64,000 nt of DNA from Apostichopus japonicus (taxonomy: Eukaryota > Echinodermata > Holothuroidea > Aspidochirotida > Stichopodidae), in NCBI RefSeq assembly GCF_037975245.1, contig NC_092562.1, positions 31,870,554 to 31,934,553 on the forward strand, written 5' to 3'. The translations under genes were made by a program, and so were the position numbers. Below, in pieces: positions 25,101 through 37,300 of the stretch. A model generated the notes under the pieces. The model did not search any database, had not been told where the DNA came from, and saw only the letters and a list, made by a program, of their open reading frames with translations. How positions within the stretch are numbered: the first letter of the stretch is position 1; the number at the start of each line of letters is the position of its first letter.

Positions 25101-28100
25101 AGAATTGCAGATATCTCGAATTCAATTTCAGATATCTCGAATTCAATTTCAGATATCTTGAACTCAATTCAGATATCTCGAATTCAATTTCAGATATCTC
25201 GAATTTAATTTCAGATATCTTGAACTCAATTCAGATATCTCGAATTCAATTTCAGATATCTCGAATTTAATTTCAGATATCTTGAACTCAATTCAGATAT
25301 CTCGAATTCAATTTCAGATATCTCGAATTCAATTTCAGATATCTCGAATTCAATTTCAGATATCTCGAATTCAATTTCAGATATCTGAAATTCTCTGGTA
25401 TTTTGAGATATCTGAAATTGATTTTAAGATATCTGCAATTATTTGTAGATATCTTAAATAAATTGGAGATATCTGTAATTTAATTTGAGATATCTGAAAT
25501 TATTTCGAGATATCTGAAATTCCTTATTAAATGTTAAAACGGCTTTCCATACTACCGAATGCAAAGACGTAGGATGCAGGGGTTTCAATTCTTTGTCATT
25601 TTATGAGCCGATGGGGAAAGGAATAGGGAAGGTTGTAGTTACCTCTAAATTCAGTCGACATGTTTCGAGAGTCTACCATATATAACTTCATATTGCTGAA
25701 TTACAACCTAGTTGAATTTACCGCAGAGTGGGCAGGGTGATGGATAGGGCCAATGAGAGGGCCAGGGTGAGGGATAGGGCCAGTGAGAGGGCAGGGGTGA
25801 GGGATATGGCCAGTGAGAGGGCAGGGGTGAAGGATATGGCCAGTGAGAGGGCAGGGGTGAGGGATATGGCCAGTGAGAGGGCAGGGGGTTAGGGATAGGG
25901 CCAGTTAAATGGCAGGGGTGATGGATGGGGCCACCGTTGTCAGATACTTTGCGTGTTTCAAAGCAAACATGGTTGTCACTATATACGTAGGTGCATCAAA
26001 ATCATTATTTCGGTTACCTCTTCTTTATTTTCTAAATCCCATCCTCTCCTCATTGAAGAATTGATTCCACTTGTCATAATTCCTGTATCGATTCGATTCC
26101 ATGTTTCATTGGTCTCTTGTAATCACAATTGATTACTGCTATAGGATTTATACGAACAAAGTATCGTCACCATCTCCCACTTATGACACAGCAGTTGTAA
26201 ATGATGGTACTTATATTCTATATTTCATTTTGATTAAATTGTGGTAATTGTCATAAGTGAAGTAAACAATCGGACACTTGTTAGTATAAATTAGTTTGTT
26301 TTACGTCAATGTATTATATAAATCCAGGTTGGTACCACTGATAATGTGTACGTAGTAACTAACATTGATGCATGGATATAACAGAACAGTACAATCAACT
26401 ATATACGTGCAAAACGTTTAAACCATGTTAATAATTGAAAGGTGAACTTGTTGTACGGGACATGATCCCGTTTACACACTATACAACAATTAGCATTGAG
26501 TACCACACGAGTCCAACAATACAAGTATAACGCTATATCTATAGGCGGCTGTTATATACGTTCTCCACAGTTCTGTTATATTAAAGGCCAAATGAAGTCG
26601 AGGAAAGGTAGGATAAAAATGATGAACAGCTTATTGTGTTGTGCAGAAATAAAATATTGTAATCTATTCACCTTATTTGGATGAGTGGATTGCGCAATAC
26701 ATGTATATGATGCCATAATGGACTACAACAATAAATGTCCCTCTTCTTATGATTTCCAAATTATGATATAAAAAATATTCAGCTGTGAGGCGGTAAGGTA
26801 TGATTGAAAAACTTCACCAAGTGATTTCAATTAATCAGCCCTAAATGCAGAAACAAAAACAATGAAAAACAAATAGAGATTAATTGTTGTCCATTTATGA
26901 CGTCACAAATTATTTTGAACAGTTCCAGCAATGGAATAACGTAGCAAGAGGAAAGTGTTACTAATGTGTCTATGTTTACTCTCGCTGTAAAATACACTTT
27001 GTAAATCGCAGCCTTGAAGATATTCGATTGGAAGGGGGCGGGGTTCGGGGGGGGGGAAGGGGGGTAGTCCAAAGCTTACAAGAGGTATCAAACCTTCAGA
27101 AGTGGGCAGATTACCAAATGAATTATTAATAAAGTGGTCTAATTTAAGCTTAGCAAACAAAGCTCCCAACCATTACCAGCAGTATATATGTGTCGTCGCT
27201 GAGACTTGTATTTACATGTTGCTATTGCACTTTATAAGTTATATCTAATATCTTTTTGTTTACTTCAGATACCATCGTCTAACCCATAATGACAGCTTGA
27301 CGTTATTCCTACGAGATATGAAAGAATATTACGGTATAGTATGGGCATCATGTTTTTCCTTCCAAGCCTACACCACTGAGTGCATACAAGTGCTTTGTAA
27401 CTATACTAACACTGAAAACCAGTTTGTTCTGGCACATCCCGACCACTTCCTAAGAGTAGAAAGATTTTGGCGTTCTCAAGGTTTCAAGAAAAGGCTTACA
27501 TCAGGTCAGTGTTTTACGTGATGTTTTGTTATAATAACATAATATTTTAAAGAACGCTTCAGTGTTATTGTATGTGAGTTACTCCAAATGAGGCGGTCCT
27601 GGGTGGGGGTGGTGGGCTTTAACAAAACAAGGTATTGTTTTTTTGACGTCAGGACGGACTTATACGTTATGAAATAATGTTTTAGCTCAATTCCTTTTGA
27701 CATGGTACATCGTGTACAATTTGGAAACTGGAAAATGCTCTTAATGAGAACTATATTGATAAAGAAATATCGAGTGAATTTATAGATGTCTGGATTAGTC
27801 CATTTTGACTGTATGACCTCGACGACCCCACGTTGGCCTACCCATACTGGATAAATATTGAATTTCTGTCTATTATGAATGGAATATAAGGGCAAACAAT
27901 GTTTAAATATATAAATAAATGATGCAACAGGATTTCATCATGAAAGTAAAACTGACTTTTGGCATCTAACAGTTTCAACAGGTGTTTGATAAATGAGGAA
28001 ATAATCCCGCACTATATAACACACACGCACAGAGAGAGATAGGAAGTGTGAACAGATTCATGCTGAACCAGGAAACTGCCTCCATGACCTGAGCGATATC

Positions 28101-29565
28101 AATCTCATGCTTCCATTAATACCATAACTGAATAAAACAGGAAGCTACTAACGTGTTTGAGTGAGAGCGTGAAGCCTATATCAGAATTGGTTGTAGTTAC
28201 TACCAGCAAGAGTTTCTCCATATTTTGAAGCTATACTATTTGTATAAAGAAACATATTGTTGTAAACTTAGAACTAATTTTTACGCAAAAGTAAGAACGA
28301 ACGTTTGCGATATCTTCCTGTCATCATAATTGGATTTACACGATATTATTATAGAAGTGTTTGTTTGAGTCCATTCAGAAGCTATCTGTTCTGAATTAGG
28401 AAACTATTCAATCTACATTAGAGTGACTCTTATGAAACAGTTACAGCTGTATTAATCATAACGATGGTGACATAAGTGAACGATGCCAGTATAAATAAAG
28501 GAAACAAAACTAAAATAGGCTAAGTTTCTTGCTTAGATCGAGGTACATTTCATCTTCATTGGCTTATTATTGAGGGCCAGTAGTTACTTTTAAATCTTCT
28601 AGTATTACAATTAGCCTTCATGTTGTCAGAAACTTAGCCACGGGGCGGGGTTGGCATCGTTGAAGGGGGGGGGGGGGGGGGTGGGGTGAGGGCAAAGTGG
28701 CGTCGCCAAGGTGCCCCTCAAATGCGAGTTTTGGTGTTAAACAAATACTCAAACAGAAACGTTTTATAAAAAGGACGAAACGTATTATATTCATCAGTTA
28801 AACTTCTGCTCACCGACCAACACCCTTAAGTAATCAAAATGCACCCCTCACTTCAGACCCCTCCCCAGGACGGCATTCAGAAATAAACATTGTGCCCCCC
28901 CCTAAATAGGTGCTGTGTCCCCAGATTGAAATATCTGGCGACGCCACTGGTGGGGGGGGGGGCACGCTTCCCCATGCTTTCTTCCAAATGGCCCACATTT
29001 AATAACACACGTTAAAAATAAATGTTTGTACTACACATCTGTAGTGTAAATGGTAGCTTCATTTTACATTTTATGCCCCCTTACACCTTCCCCTTCCCCC
29101 ACAAAAATATTCGACCTCCGTCTTATACTGCTTGCTGAGATTTTACATCGAAAAATAATTGAAATATTTTCCAAGATATTTTGTACTTGACATGGACAAT
29201 ATGACGGGGCTCCTATTGTTTTCCACTTTTTATCAAAATTTGCGATCCGATCTAAACCAACGGTGTGAACTTCGATGAATTTAAAGTCATTTCTTTCACA
29301 CTGGTTTTAAAATTACGTCTTCTTTTCAGGCTTTTATCTTGCTACAGCTGCTTTGAGTCACTGCAGTGAAGTTCATCTTTACGGATTTTGGCCTTTTACT
29401 CACAAATCGGGAAGTACATTTGAGCAGCTCTCTTATCATTACTACGATAACTTGAGTTACAACACAGCGAGTAGCAAAGGTCCACATGGAATGATGACAG
29501 AGTTCGCTATCCTTGTTCAGTTCCATCTCAGAGGAATACTGAAGTTACATGCAGGGGAGTGTTGA
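16271..29565 (+). CDS. Alpha-2,8-sialyltransferase (ST8Sia family), about 8 exons
   Basis: A type II Golgi enzyme that transfers sialic acid from CMP-sialic acid onto glycoconjugates. Exons: 16271-16473, 21533-21655, 22664-22814, 23548-23654, 24163-24225, a microexon near 26145-26160, 27269-27504, 29330-29565; about 377 residues, normal for the family. Exon 1 gives a short cytosolic tail and a membrane anchor ([19 protein letters not shown]). Sialylmotif L spans exons 4-5 ([20 protein letters not shown] ... DVG). Motif S spans exons 7-8 ([16 protein letters not shown] ... GFWPF). Motif III is HYYD and motif VS is HGMMTEF; the protein ends in Cys, as ST8Sia enzymes do. MKAF at 16271 is preferred over ATG 16208 because it places the anchor right after a short tail. 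The microexon is one base off frame; skipping it also keeps frame. Which ST8Sia type is not resolved. Confidence 0.88.
17001..18880. repeat. Tandem duplication of about 160 bp, one copy split by an element
   Basis: The segment TTATTTAACACTA ... GAGAGTATAACCTTACGAAG ... CACAATTCATAGGCTAT occurs at 17001-17086 and again at about 18739-18820. The continuation CTATGAAACAAGCAATTCAT ... TTGCTTTACAATTCTGGTAC occurs at about 18675-18725 and 18825-18872. The second copy is uninterrupted and serves as the empty site for the element at 17087-18652. Confidence 0.85.
17087..18652. mobile_element. hAT-like composite element, 1.57 kb, in sialyltransferase intron 1
   Basis: Left end CAGTGGCGTATCCAGG, right end (inverted) CAGGCGCGTATCC. 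GCTAT flanks both sides (17082-17086, 18653-18657), and the empty site is preserved in the adjacent duplicated segment. The interior carries two direct copies of the H1 module (17137-17230 and 17971-18070). A second left-type terminus, CAGGCGCGTAGCGAGG, starts at 17924, so this may be two related elements merged or nested. The right third matches window positions 1-323. Confidence 0.75.
19105..19205. repeat. (TA)n microsatellite with TACA interruptions
   Basis: About 100 bp of alternating TA with three ACATACATAT blocks, within sialyltransferase intron 1. The open frame of alternating Tyr/Ile across it is an artefact. Confidence 0.95.
19206..20400. other. Intronic DNA of the sialyltransferase gene, nothing recognisable
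   Basis: AT-rich with no coding island or known repeat. Short open frames on the minus strand lack codon bias or homologous motifs. Confidence 0.35.
20408..21192. mobile_element. hAT-like MITE, 785 bp, with exact 8-bp target duplication
   Basis: Left end CATGGGCGTCAGCAGGT, right end (inverted) CATGGGCGTCAACAGGT. The flanking 8-mers GACAAGAA (20400-20407, 21193-21200) are identical. The ends closely resemble those of the transposase-bearing element 8684-10611, so this is a likely internal-deletion or mimic derivative of that family. It carries the H1 module at 20452-20545 and a C-rich right arm (GGGGGGACATGTCCCCCC at about 21151-21168). Confidence 0.93.
21880..22580. repeat. Diverged segmental duplication in sialyltransferase intron 2
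   Basis: Two segments (about 21880-22135 and 22358-22580) share, in order, GTGATCGGTT, GCAGAAGGAGT, TTTTAGGACACC, CTGTTTATC, ACGTACGT, CAGCTGCC and TTTCAGCTGTGTAAATT. Divergence and small deletions indicate an old event. Confidence 0.75.
23650..23757. repeat. 36-bp tandem repeat straddling the exon 4 splice donor, 3 copies
   Basis: The unit GGTACGGGGATCATCCATTC / TAATCCTCGGTATACA is repeated three times, beginning at the exon 4 donor (ACAG|GTAAGG at 23654/23655). Copies two and three recreate TACAG|GTACGG, a donor-like site. In the exon frame the codon formed across the true donor is followed at once by TAA, so use of the later donors would truncate the protein inside sialylmotif L. Confidence 0.9.
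24616..25553. repeat. Two adjoining inverted-end elements with an AGATATCT minisatellite core
   Basis: Ends of the form TATGGAAAGCCATTTTAACA then TTTAATCGGGAATTTC occur directly at 24616 and 24924 and inverted at about 24890-24922 and 25519-25553, giving two abutting units (about 307 and 630 bp). The core is a 21-bp tandem, GATATCTGAAATTGAATTCGA, with EcoRV-like GATATC and EcoRI-like GAATTC palindromes. In the second unit its orientation flips at about 25100. It lies in sialyltransferase intron 5, between exon 5 and the microexon. Confidence 0.85.
25730..25935. repeat. 30-bp tandem repeat, about 6-7 copies
   Basis: The unit GGGCAGGGGTGAGGGATATG GCCAGTGAGA is repeated with small differences (CCAATGAGA, AAGGATATG, GGGGGTTAGG). 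It lies in the sialyltransferase intron before the microexon. Confidence 0.9.
27505..28693. other. Sialyltransferase last intron, first part
   Basis: No exon was found between 27504 and 29330. Open frames here lack coding signals. A G-rich run of about 20 bases is at 28663-28682. Confidence 0.4.
28694..28949. mobile_element. Short hAT-like MITE in the last sialyltransferase intron
   Basis: The left AAGTGGCGTCGCC and right (inverted) CAGTGGCGTCGCC ends face each other about 256 bp apart. The flanks are G-rich and low in complexity (GGTGAGGG, GTGGGGGG), so the target duplication is not decisive. Confidence 0.55.
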
Positions 29566-30325
29566 CAGTACTCAATGGATTTTACCTAGTAATACAGAAT
29601 ATAAGAGAGGATCGCATGGAGAGATTACAGAGTTCACCATATCCATGTTCAGTTCAAAGGCTCGCAGGAAATGACAAATCTTAGATGGTTTAAACCCGTC
29701 AATCTTTAAGCCCTGCCAACTGTTCGCGATTACTTGTTTGGTTTGAATTATCCGTCATATTTCTCTGTTGTTGGTATTATTAATTAATATCATGCAAACA
29801 ATGGATCTATTTCAGGACGAAAGCATGAAGACACCAAGTCTGAACCGTCGCGTCATCAGCAGCTGTGTAACTGAACTAGATTATATTAGCTTTATTTATT
29901 TATGGCCTACCCTATGGGGACCTACTGCTATATTTTGACACCATCGATTTTGAAGATATTGCTTTATTTACCTATTAAGTTAGAGTACCCGAAGTTTCGT
30001 TCCAAATAGAATTTCCTTCGGCGGCTAACTAATTTATTATATTTAAAAAAATATTTTTCGTTTGTTTCAGAGGCTAACTTTGGTTTTTATATACAATTCA
30101 CTTATACACAGACTTTCGCAGTAGATAAGTAGCTTGTATTTCTGTGCTTTCGTTGAACAATGGAAAAATACATTAGGTTGGTCAAATTGATCGCAAGGAT
30201 AAAGTATTAGTATCATCATATACCGACTGAAGTCATTTGAGTAAGTATATATAGTTATACAGGGCTTGTATATCGGAACTGCGGTACAATAGAGACGAAT
30301 CCAGCTATTTCGAGACTGATGAGAC
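29566..30325. other. Sequence after the sialyltransferase stop, likely 3' UTR and intergenic DNA
   Basis: It follows the TGA at 29563-29565. No clear poly(A) site was fixed. At about 29995-30025 the phrase GAAGTTTCG ... CTTCGGCGGC resembles a repeat seen again near 32209-32240. Confidence 0.35.
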
Positions 30326-31472
30326 CAGTGGCGTAGCTAGACTTTTCCATCTGGGGGGGGGGCAAAGGGAGGGGGGACGAAGGGTCTGATTGGTGGGGCA
30401 GACTAAGCTAGGACAAAATACATACCAAACAGTTTGCATGACAAACTGTGGCAAATCGGGTATTGTGTCAGCAATGTAGGGTACAGATGGTCACTCTAAT
30501 TAGCTGACGTTTTATGTTATTTCCACATAGGTATTATTAACGATAAAACAGATCACTGAAAAAGTCATCGATAATTCTCTTTAAAAATCTGAATAGACTA
30601 TGCTCTTTCTGTCAGTATTCAAAGATGATCAGCATGATATCTGACTTGCCTGGGAGCGTAACCCCACCCCCCCCCCCGATCAACAAAAGATGTTATCATT
30701 CCCCCTTCGGGCCCTTCTTTTGCACTTTCTAGGGCTCACTCAAACAGTCTAGCGAAGGTTAATTCGCCTACTCTGATGACTGTCTGCGAACTTATCGACG
30801 AATTCGTCCAAATTGATCCCCCCTGACAGTTCCCTCTCGATATGTAAAACTCCGAGCTCACTACGGAAACACAAACGTATATAGACTACTAGGCTGTTCT
30901 GTGTTGAATGTACCTAACCCAAGAAACGCAGCGCGATTGGTCGCGTAGGCGTAGCAAAACTTGTAAGTTTCAGTCAAAATGCAAATTGTTTCTAAATACT
31001 GTGATATTCATTCTGCCATACACGTCACTCACGTGTGAATCATGTTTCGGAACACAATCCAGGGATCAGGGATAACCATGTGGCATGTGAACATTAACTG
31101 AACGTAGCCTGGCTTGTGAGTGCCGCGGAGACCGTTTAATTAAATTGCCAACCCGTTTCCACATTTGACAATACAGAGCCAGTGGCGTTTTTTGCGCTGC
31201 TGCTTGGGTAAAATTCTTTTTCAAGGCAATGTTCCCATGGAAGTGATTTTTATTTTGGCCACCCAATTTGGCAGATAGAGAATTAGGTAAATGGTAAAGA
31301 ATAAAAATTGCATCAAAACCATGGTAATATGCACATTATGCCCAGCAACATATTTAGTGCGTATTCAAGGTTTTTTTCTAAGTCAATAATTCCACTTGGG
31401 GTCGGGAATGGGGGCGAGCATTTCAACTGGGGGGGCTCCCGCCCCTGCCCCCCCCCGCTGGCTACGCCACTG
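30326..31472. mobile_element. hAT-like element, 1.15 kb, with exact 8-bp target duplication
   Basis: Left end CAGTGGCGTAGCTAGAC, right end (inverted) CAGTGGCGTAGCCAGCGGG. The flanking 8-mers GATGAGAC (30318-30325, 31473-31480) are identical. The interior has C-rich and G-rich runs near both ends and no transposase. Confidence 0.93.
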
Positions 31473-31480
31473 GATGAGAC

Positions 31481-34300
31481 AAGTCTTAGACCATTGCAAA
31501 GCTTACCGAGTACGAGACAACTCAGAGCTCAAGACAACCCCGGGGCCCGGGTTCAAGCGCGAGTCCACAGAAATGGATTAGAGCAAGAGTCCTGCCTGGA
31601 GAACTGTAGCAGCCCGACCAGTATATTGATATGTGTGATATCCTTCGGTGTTAGGTTAGGGCATGTGTATAGAATGAACAAAGAGAGGCAGAGAGCAAAC
31701 GATAGACGTGTGTTATCGTGCTCTATACGTACTATATTCTAATCTTCAAATCTGTCCGTTATCGTCCAATACGGTATAAAAGTTAATAATAAGGTGGCGG
31801 TATACTACTTCATCTTTACTATATTACAATATGGTGGTGTAAACATTAAACAAACACAAAAAAAAAAATCCTGAGATATGGGCCAAAATGTTCAGTTCAG
31901 ATTACAGGAAGCCTGCCTACAAAGAGAATTGGGCTTCACGAAAGGTGATATTTCACGCATTGGAAACAGATATAACCAAATAGCGATTTGATATACGGTT
32001 CATGTATCTCGAATATATTGTAATATATTGTCGCCGGCCAGGACCTGGTTTATGTGCAAGCAGGGAAGAACGATCATGTGTATCGTTATAATGCTAAAAT
32101 GATAAAGTTAATTATAAACTGTTTAACTTTTCTTGAGAAAGGAATATAATGATGTTGATTATCTTCCCATACACAAAATTTGTCGAAATTCAAACAAGTT
32201 GGAGGGCCTGAAGTTTCGATCCAACAGGATCTTCGAAGGCAAATTGGAACGAAAACAGCAAGGGCTCATTAGACCTAGACAGATGGAGAGACAATAAAAT
32301 TGGACCAATGAAGAATAAATAAAATACAAAAGACTGAACAAAAATGAGATAAAACAGTTTAGGAGATAAAAGAGCCGTTTATTTACATATTATGCTCAGA
32401 GTGTATCATATAGGTGATTTATGATTAGTTATAATTAATCTATGGTACACTCAAAGCCGTATTTATATATACTTTTCTGAGTACTTCTCTGAGTTTACCA
32501 TATATATTTATTATTTTTTATAAATAATCTATGGTACACTCAGATTCGTATATTTGTATTTACTGTTCAGAGTGCATCATAGGATATATATATAAATTAT
32601 TAGTTGATTGATATATGAAGTGCACATGATTGATTGATAAACCGGAAACTGCTTTAAAGGGCGCAAGAGTGATAGATAGGGCCAATGCAGTGTACCTAAT
32701 ATGAGTCATTTGAGACTTAAGAATGTATACAATTTTCATTCTTTATTCTCATATTAATATCACTTATACATAGACTTTATAGCCATTGACAAGAACTCTA
32801 AAGGATTTTCTGTTGACCAAAGTTGATGTTAAGCAAACGTAAAAAAGATTTCTGAAACATTTAGGCGTAAACCACATCCTCGTTGCATTTTGTATCGCTA
32901 TGATATGCATTCTTCAAATGTTGTGATACTTTGTAAATGCATCTGACGAAGGCAGTTTGCCAGGATGATGTCATCAGGGCACTTCAGCTAGCGCAGTGAA
33001 AATTTGTCCATCACGTTTCCACAGAGGGTAAGAATATATCTAAAAAGAAAAGGCTACATTTTGATGAAATTCAAAGGAGAGAGAACTTTGACAATTTAGC
33101 AAACTTTCCAAATGTATCAGGGGTCAAGGAGGCAACTCTGTGTAAATATTATTTTCCTTTGCAATTGAAATATTCAAAGAAATGTTATGACATTTTCAGA
33201 TCAATAGCCCTGGAATTTGAAAACTGTTATGACACCCCCCCCCCCCCAAGTAGAAATCATACCTTTGCGATCAAAAACAAAAACTGTGAGTGTGATTTTG
33301 GCCTAAACCTGCGGAATATTTTCAGTAAATTTAGTTTTTGACAGGCAACGAGCCTCAGTCATCGAAATTTGGCGTTCCATATATCTCGAATGATTGTCGT
33401 CTGCTATCACCATCCATTCCATCCATAGCACAGAAATTTATGGTTATACATCTTTATGTTCCGTATTTCAGCCAAACCATCATTTTCAAGGTCGAAAAGC
33501 CGAATGGAGCAGCGAAATATTACTTTATCCTAGCCTACATCATGCATTTGTGATTTATTTTGACACGGAGTAGTCATAAACTTCCACGGCAGGAGGATCG
33601 ATAGTTACGATATGAACAAGTTTGCGCACACGTAGGTTAGGCTTACGCATTTACTTGGGCTTAAGTTACATGACTACCGTAAGTAAGGCCTAGTTTCACG
33701 ATGTCGGTAGAACTTCGGCCTACGGTAAAACTACACATTACAAAGTTTAAAATAACACTCAAAAGTTATTAGGGTTAACCGGTACAGACCGTCTAGACAG
33801 TCAACTTTGGTAGTACACTGCGTTAGGTTTGAAGTTTAAAACATGAAATTAATGGCTGACCTTTAGTGCGAAGAAGGAATGAAGGGGTTGATGTGTGTGT
33901 TTAAATAGCTTCATTGTATTTCCCCTCAGTCTCATAAAATCCATCGGCCTAATCTTCCACTCTAACAGTTAAATTACCTGAACCTTTCCAGACTTAACAG
34001 ACTAAAACTCTATGGTATTGTACTATTGATGTTATTATGAGTGATAACTTCAAGTGTGTAGTGATCTGCTATACTCTCTTACTAGCTACATTATCAGCTC
34101 TAGTGATTAGCTACATGGTCCAACTTTGTAATAATCTGTGAAAGTTCCTTATAGAGAGTAACCATCTGAAGTTAAATTGTAAGCACTTTTAGGCTCTAAT
34201 TACTATATGTTAACATATATCAGATTATTTTCTCTGTGTGTGTGTAAATATGTGGCGGAAGGGTGGGTTGGAGGGGGCTTTGGTTCACTCTGAAAAAAGC
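31481..34300. other. Intergenic stretch between the sialyltransferase and the HD gene
   Basis: No convincing gene. At 32205-32245 the phrase GAAGTTTCGATCCAACAGG followed by ATCTTCGAAGG is hairpin-like and resembles sequence common in Penelope-like elements (weak recognition). At 32390-32600, CTATGGTACACTCA recurs directly and CAGAGTGTATCAT inverted, suggesting a small AT-rich MITE. Confidence 0.35.
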
Positions 34301-34345
34301 AGTATTTATTACAATTGCTTTTTTCCAATCTTTGTTCCCTTAGTG

Positions 34346-37300
34346 ATGGATATTTGTCAGAGAATTACATCTCTGCTCCCTGGTGGTAATCCAGATTGGA
34401 TGCAACAAATTGAGACCTGCTACAATGAAAGTACCAGGTATTACCACACACTGGATCATGTATGTTGTATGTTCAAACAAATGGACAGAGTATTAGATAA
34501 ACTTGAAGATACTGAAGCAGTTTCCTGGGCAATTGTGTTCCATGAGTAAGTATGCAAACTATTCGGAAGACTTCAAGTGTTTTATGGATTCTTGAAGTAG
34601 CTCGGCACTTTATTTAAACCTGTTATAGAAACCCTGGTGTTAGAAGTATTTAAGTACATTCAGAAACTTCAGAAAGGGAACTGATGATGAATTGCTTATG
34701 TTAATGTACATTAAAGAACATATGGCATGTAAATAATTGTGGATACAAATGGAAACTTATTGGAATGTTTATAATGACAAATGTTGTGAAATGTTTTGTA
34801 AATTTATTTTGGAGACATAAAGGAAAACAATGTTAGGATGTTTATGAACAATCTTGACTTTTAAGAGTTTGAGGAATGTTTACCAAAGTAATAAGGGACA
34901 TGGAGGTGGGTATGGGATGGTGGTTAGTAGGCAAGATATATGCTTCCTAAAAGCTAAGGAGGAACATTTAAGAAATGTTGCAGTTTATCGTAAAAGGCAC
35001 CAGGTGTGTGAGGACGTATCTATCATATCCCTGTAATTCTCTTTTAAGTTTTTTAATCTTTGAAGATCATTATGTCTGGTATTAACTAGATGATCTGGAA
35101 CACTTCATAAACATGATACATGATCAATCTGTGTAAGGTTTAATTTAGTTCCTGCTAGCCTGGCAAAGGAACTATACTTCAGGTTATTCCCTGTAAAGTA
35201 TATCTGTATTATAATCCTTCCATATTTGTCACTCTCCATACATGCAGCATTATTTATGACCCTGAAAAGTCCAATAATGAGCTGAAGAGTGCAGAGTTAT
35301 TCCAAACATTTGCTGTGGAGTGTCTCAACCACTGGAGCAAAGACAGGGTTCAGAAAGTAGTCGATTGGATCCTAGCAACACAGTCTCATTCTGTGCCTGA
35401 TGAACACTGGTGAGAATATAAACAGGCAGTTGCAAAGCATGATGCCTCCTCTGAATGAACAATGAACAATTGAACATTTACTGAGGTAGAATGCCAAGTC
35501 AAATTAAAGCAAGTAATTTCAGTGTAAACCTCTGAGGTAACATTTTACATAAAACAATAAGAATGACCTCCCCAGATATGTCTTTCATAGAATCAGTTTT
35601 ATTCTTTTTCTATGAATGCTGCTTGTTGCAGAGAAATGACCAGGATGTTATTCATCACTGAAATGGCATTCTAATCTGTAAAATGATGACTGTATGCCAA
35701 TCATTGCACTAATACACTTTATCAAGAAACACACTGGAATTCTATTGAACATTTTGCTTGTTCCTTTGTCAGTTTGTCATGACTGTTAGCCAGTATACAC
35801 CATAATATCTCTTATACACCATACTATCTATTATGCACCATAATACAGTATCTCTTATACACCATAATATATCTTATACACCATAACTATATCTGATACG
35901 CTATTCCTTATACACCATAACTATAACTTATACACCATAAATATATCTTATACACCATAATATCTCATATACACCATGCATAACTCTCTGATACACCGTA
36001 AGTATCTCTGCTATTATAAGCTATCTCTGATACACTGCTAGTATCTCTGTTTCAAGCAATCTCTGGTAAACATCCCATTTTTTGCAGTTCTGATCTATTG
36101 TTCTTCCTGGACTTGGACTTGCAAGTTCTTGGTTGGCCAGAGGCAGACTATGATATGTATTCAAACCAAATAAGAAAAGAGTATTCATTTGTGCCAGAAG
36201 ATGTATTTAACCAGAAACGACCACAGGTATGATTATCACCGAACCCACTCAATGTTTCTTTAAATAACAAAACATTTTTTGCTGAGAATCATAAATGTTT
36301 TGTTGTTGTTTGATATAACTTGTTTCTAATATAATGTTAGCAAATTTTGTTTGATAGCAATATATATTCAAGAATCCACAGTTGACACTTTACAAAATTT
36401 GTTCATTTTGAAACCATAAGTTCACGTCAAAGTTATATAATAAGCCATTGTCAGTCACATAGTAACAAGAAAGTGACAGTGATGATTCGAAAGCATTAAC
36501 TGCAAACTCAATAACAACACCATGAATGTAGACTGTAAAAAGTTAAATAGTTATGACCTAGGAAGGCTAGGATAACAGACAGCAGTACAATAGAGATGCT
36601 ACTTGCACTCTGTAGCTTACAAGTCTGTTATAAGAATTGACAACTCACAAACTAATCACAGTAGTAGCAACAACAAGTCTTAGGAGTGATACGGCCAGAG
36701 TGGACATGTTGCTAGTCTTAGTAGCGATGCCAGAGTGGACATGTTGCTAGTCTTAGTAGCGATGCCAGAGTGGACATGTTGCTTGTCTTAGGAGCGATGC
36801 CAGAGTGGACATGTTGCTAGTCTAAGGAGTGATGCCAGAGTGGACATGTTGCTAGTCTTAGGAGTGATGCCAGAGTGGACATGTTGCTAGTCTTAGGAGC
36901 AATGCCAGAGTGGACATGTTGCTAGTCTTAGGAGCGATGCCAGAGTGGACATGTTGCTAGTCTAAGGAGTGATGCCAGAGTGGACATGTTGCTAGTCAAA
37001 GGAGTGATGCCAGAGTGGACATGTTGTTAGTCTTAGGAGTTATACCAGAGTGTTGCTAGTCAAAGGAGTGATGCCAGAGTGGATATGTTGCTAGTCTTAG
37101 GAGCAATGCCAGAGTGTTGCTAGTCTTAGGAGTGATGCCAGAGTGGACATGTTGCTAGTCTAAGGAGTGATGCCAGAGTGGACATATTGCTAGTCTTAGG
37201 AGTGATTCCAGAGTGGACATGTTGTTAGTCTAAGGAGCGATGCCAGAATGGACATGTTAGTCTTAGGAGCGATGCCAGAGTGGACATGTTGCTAGTCTTA

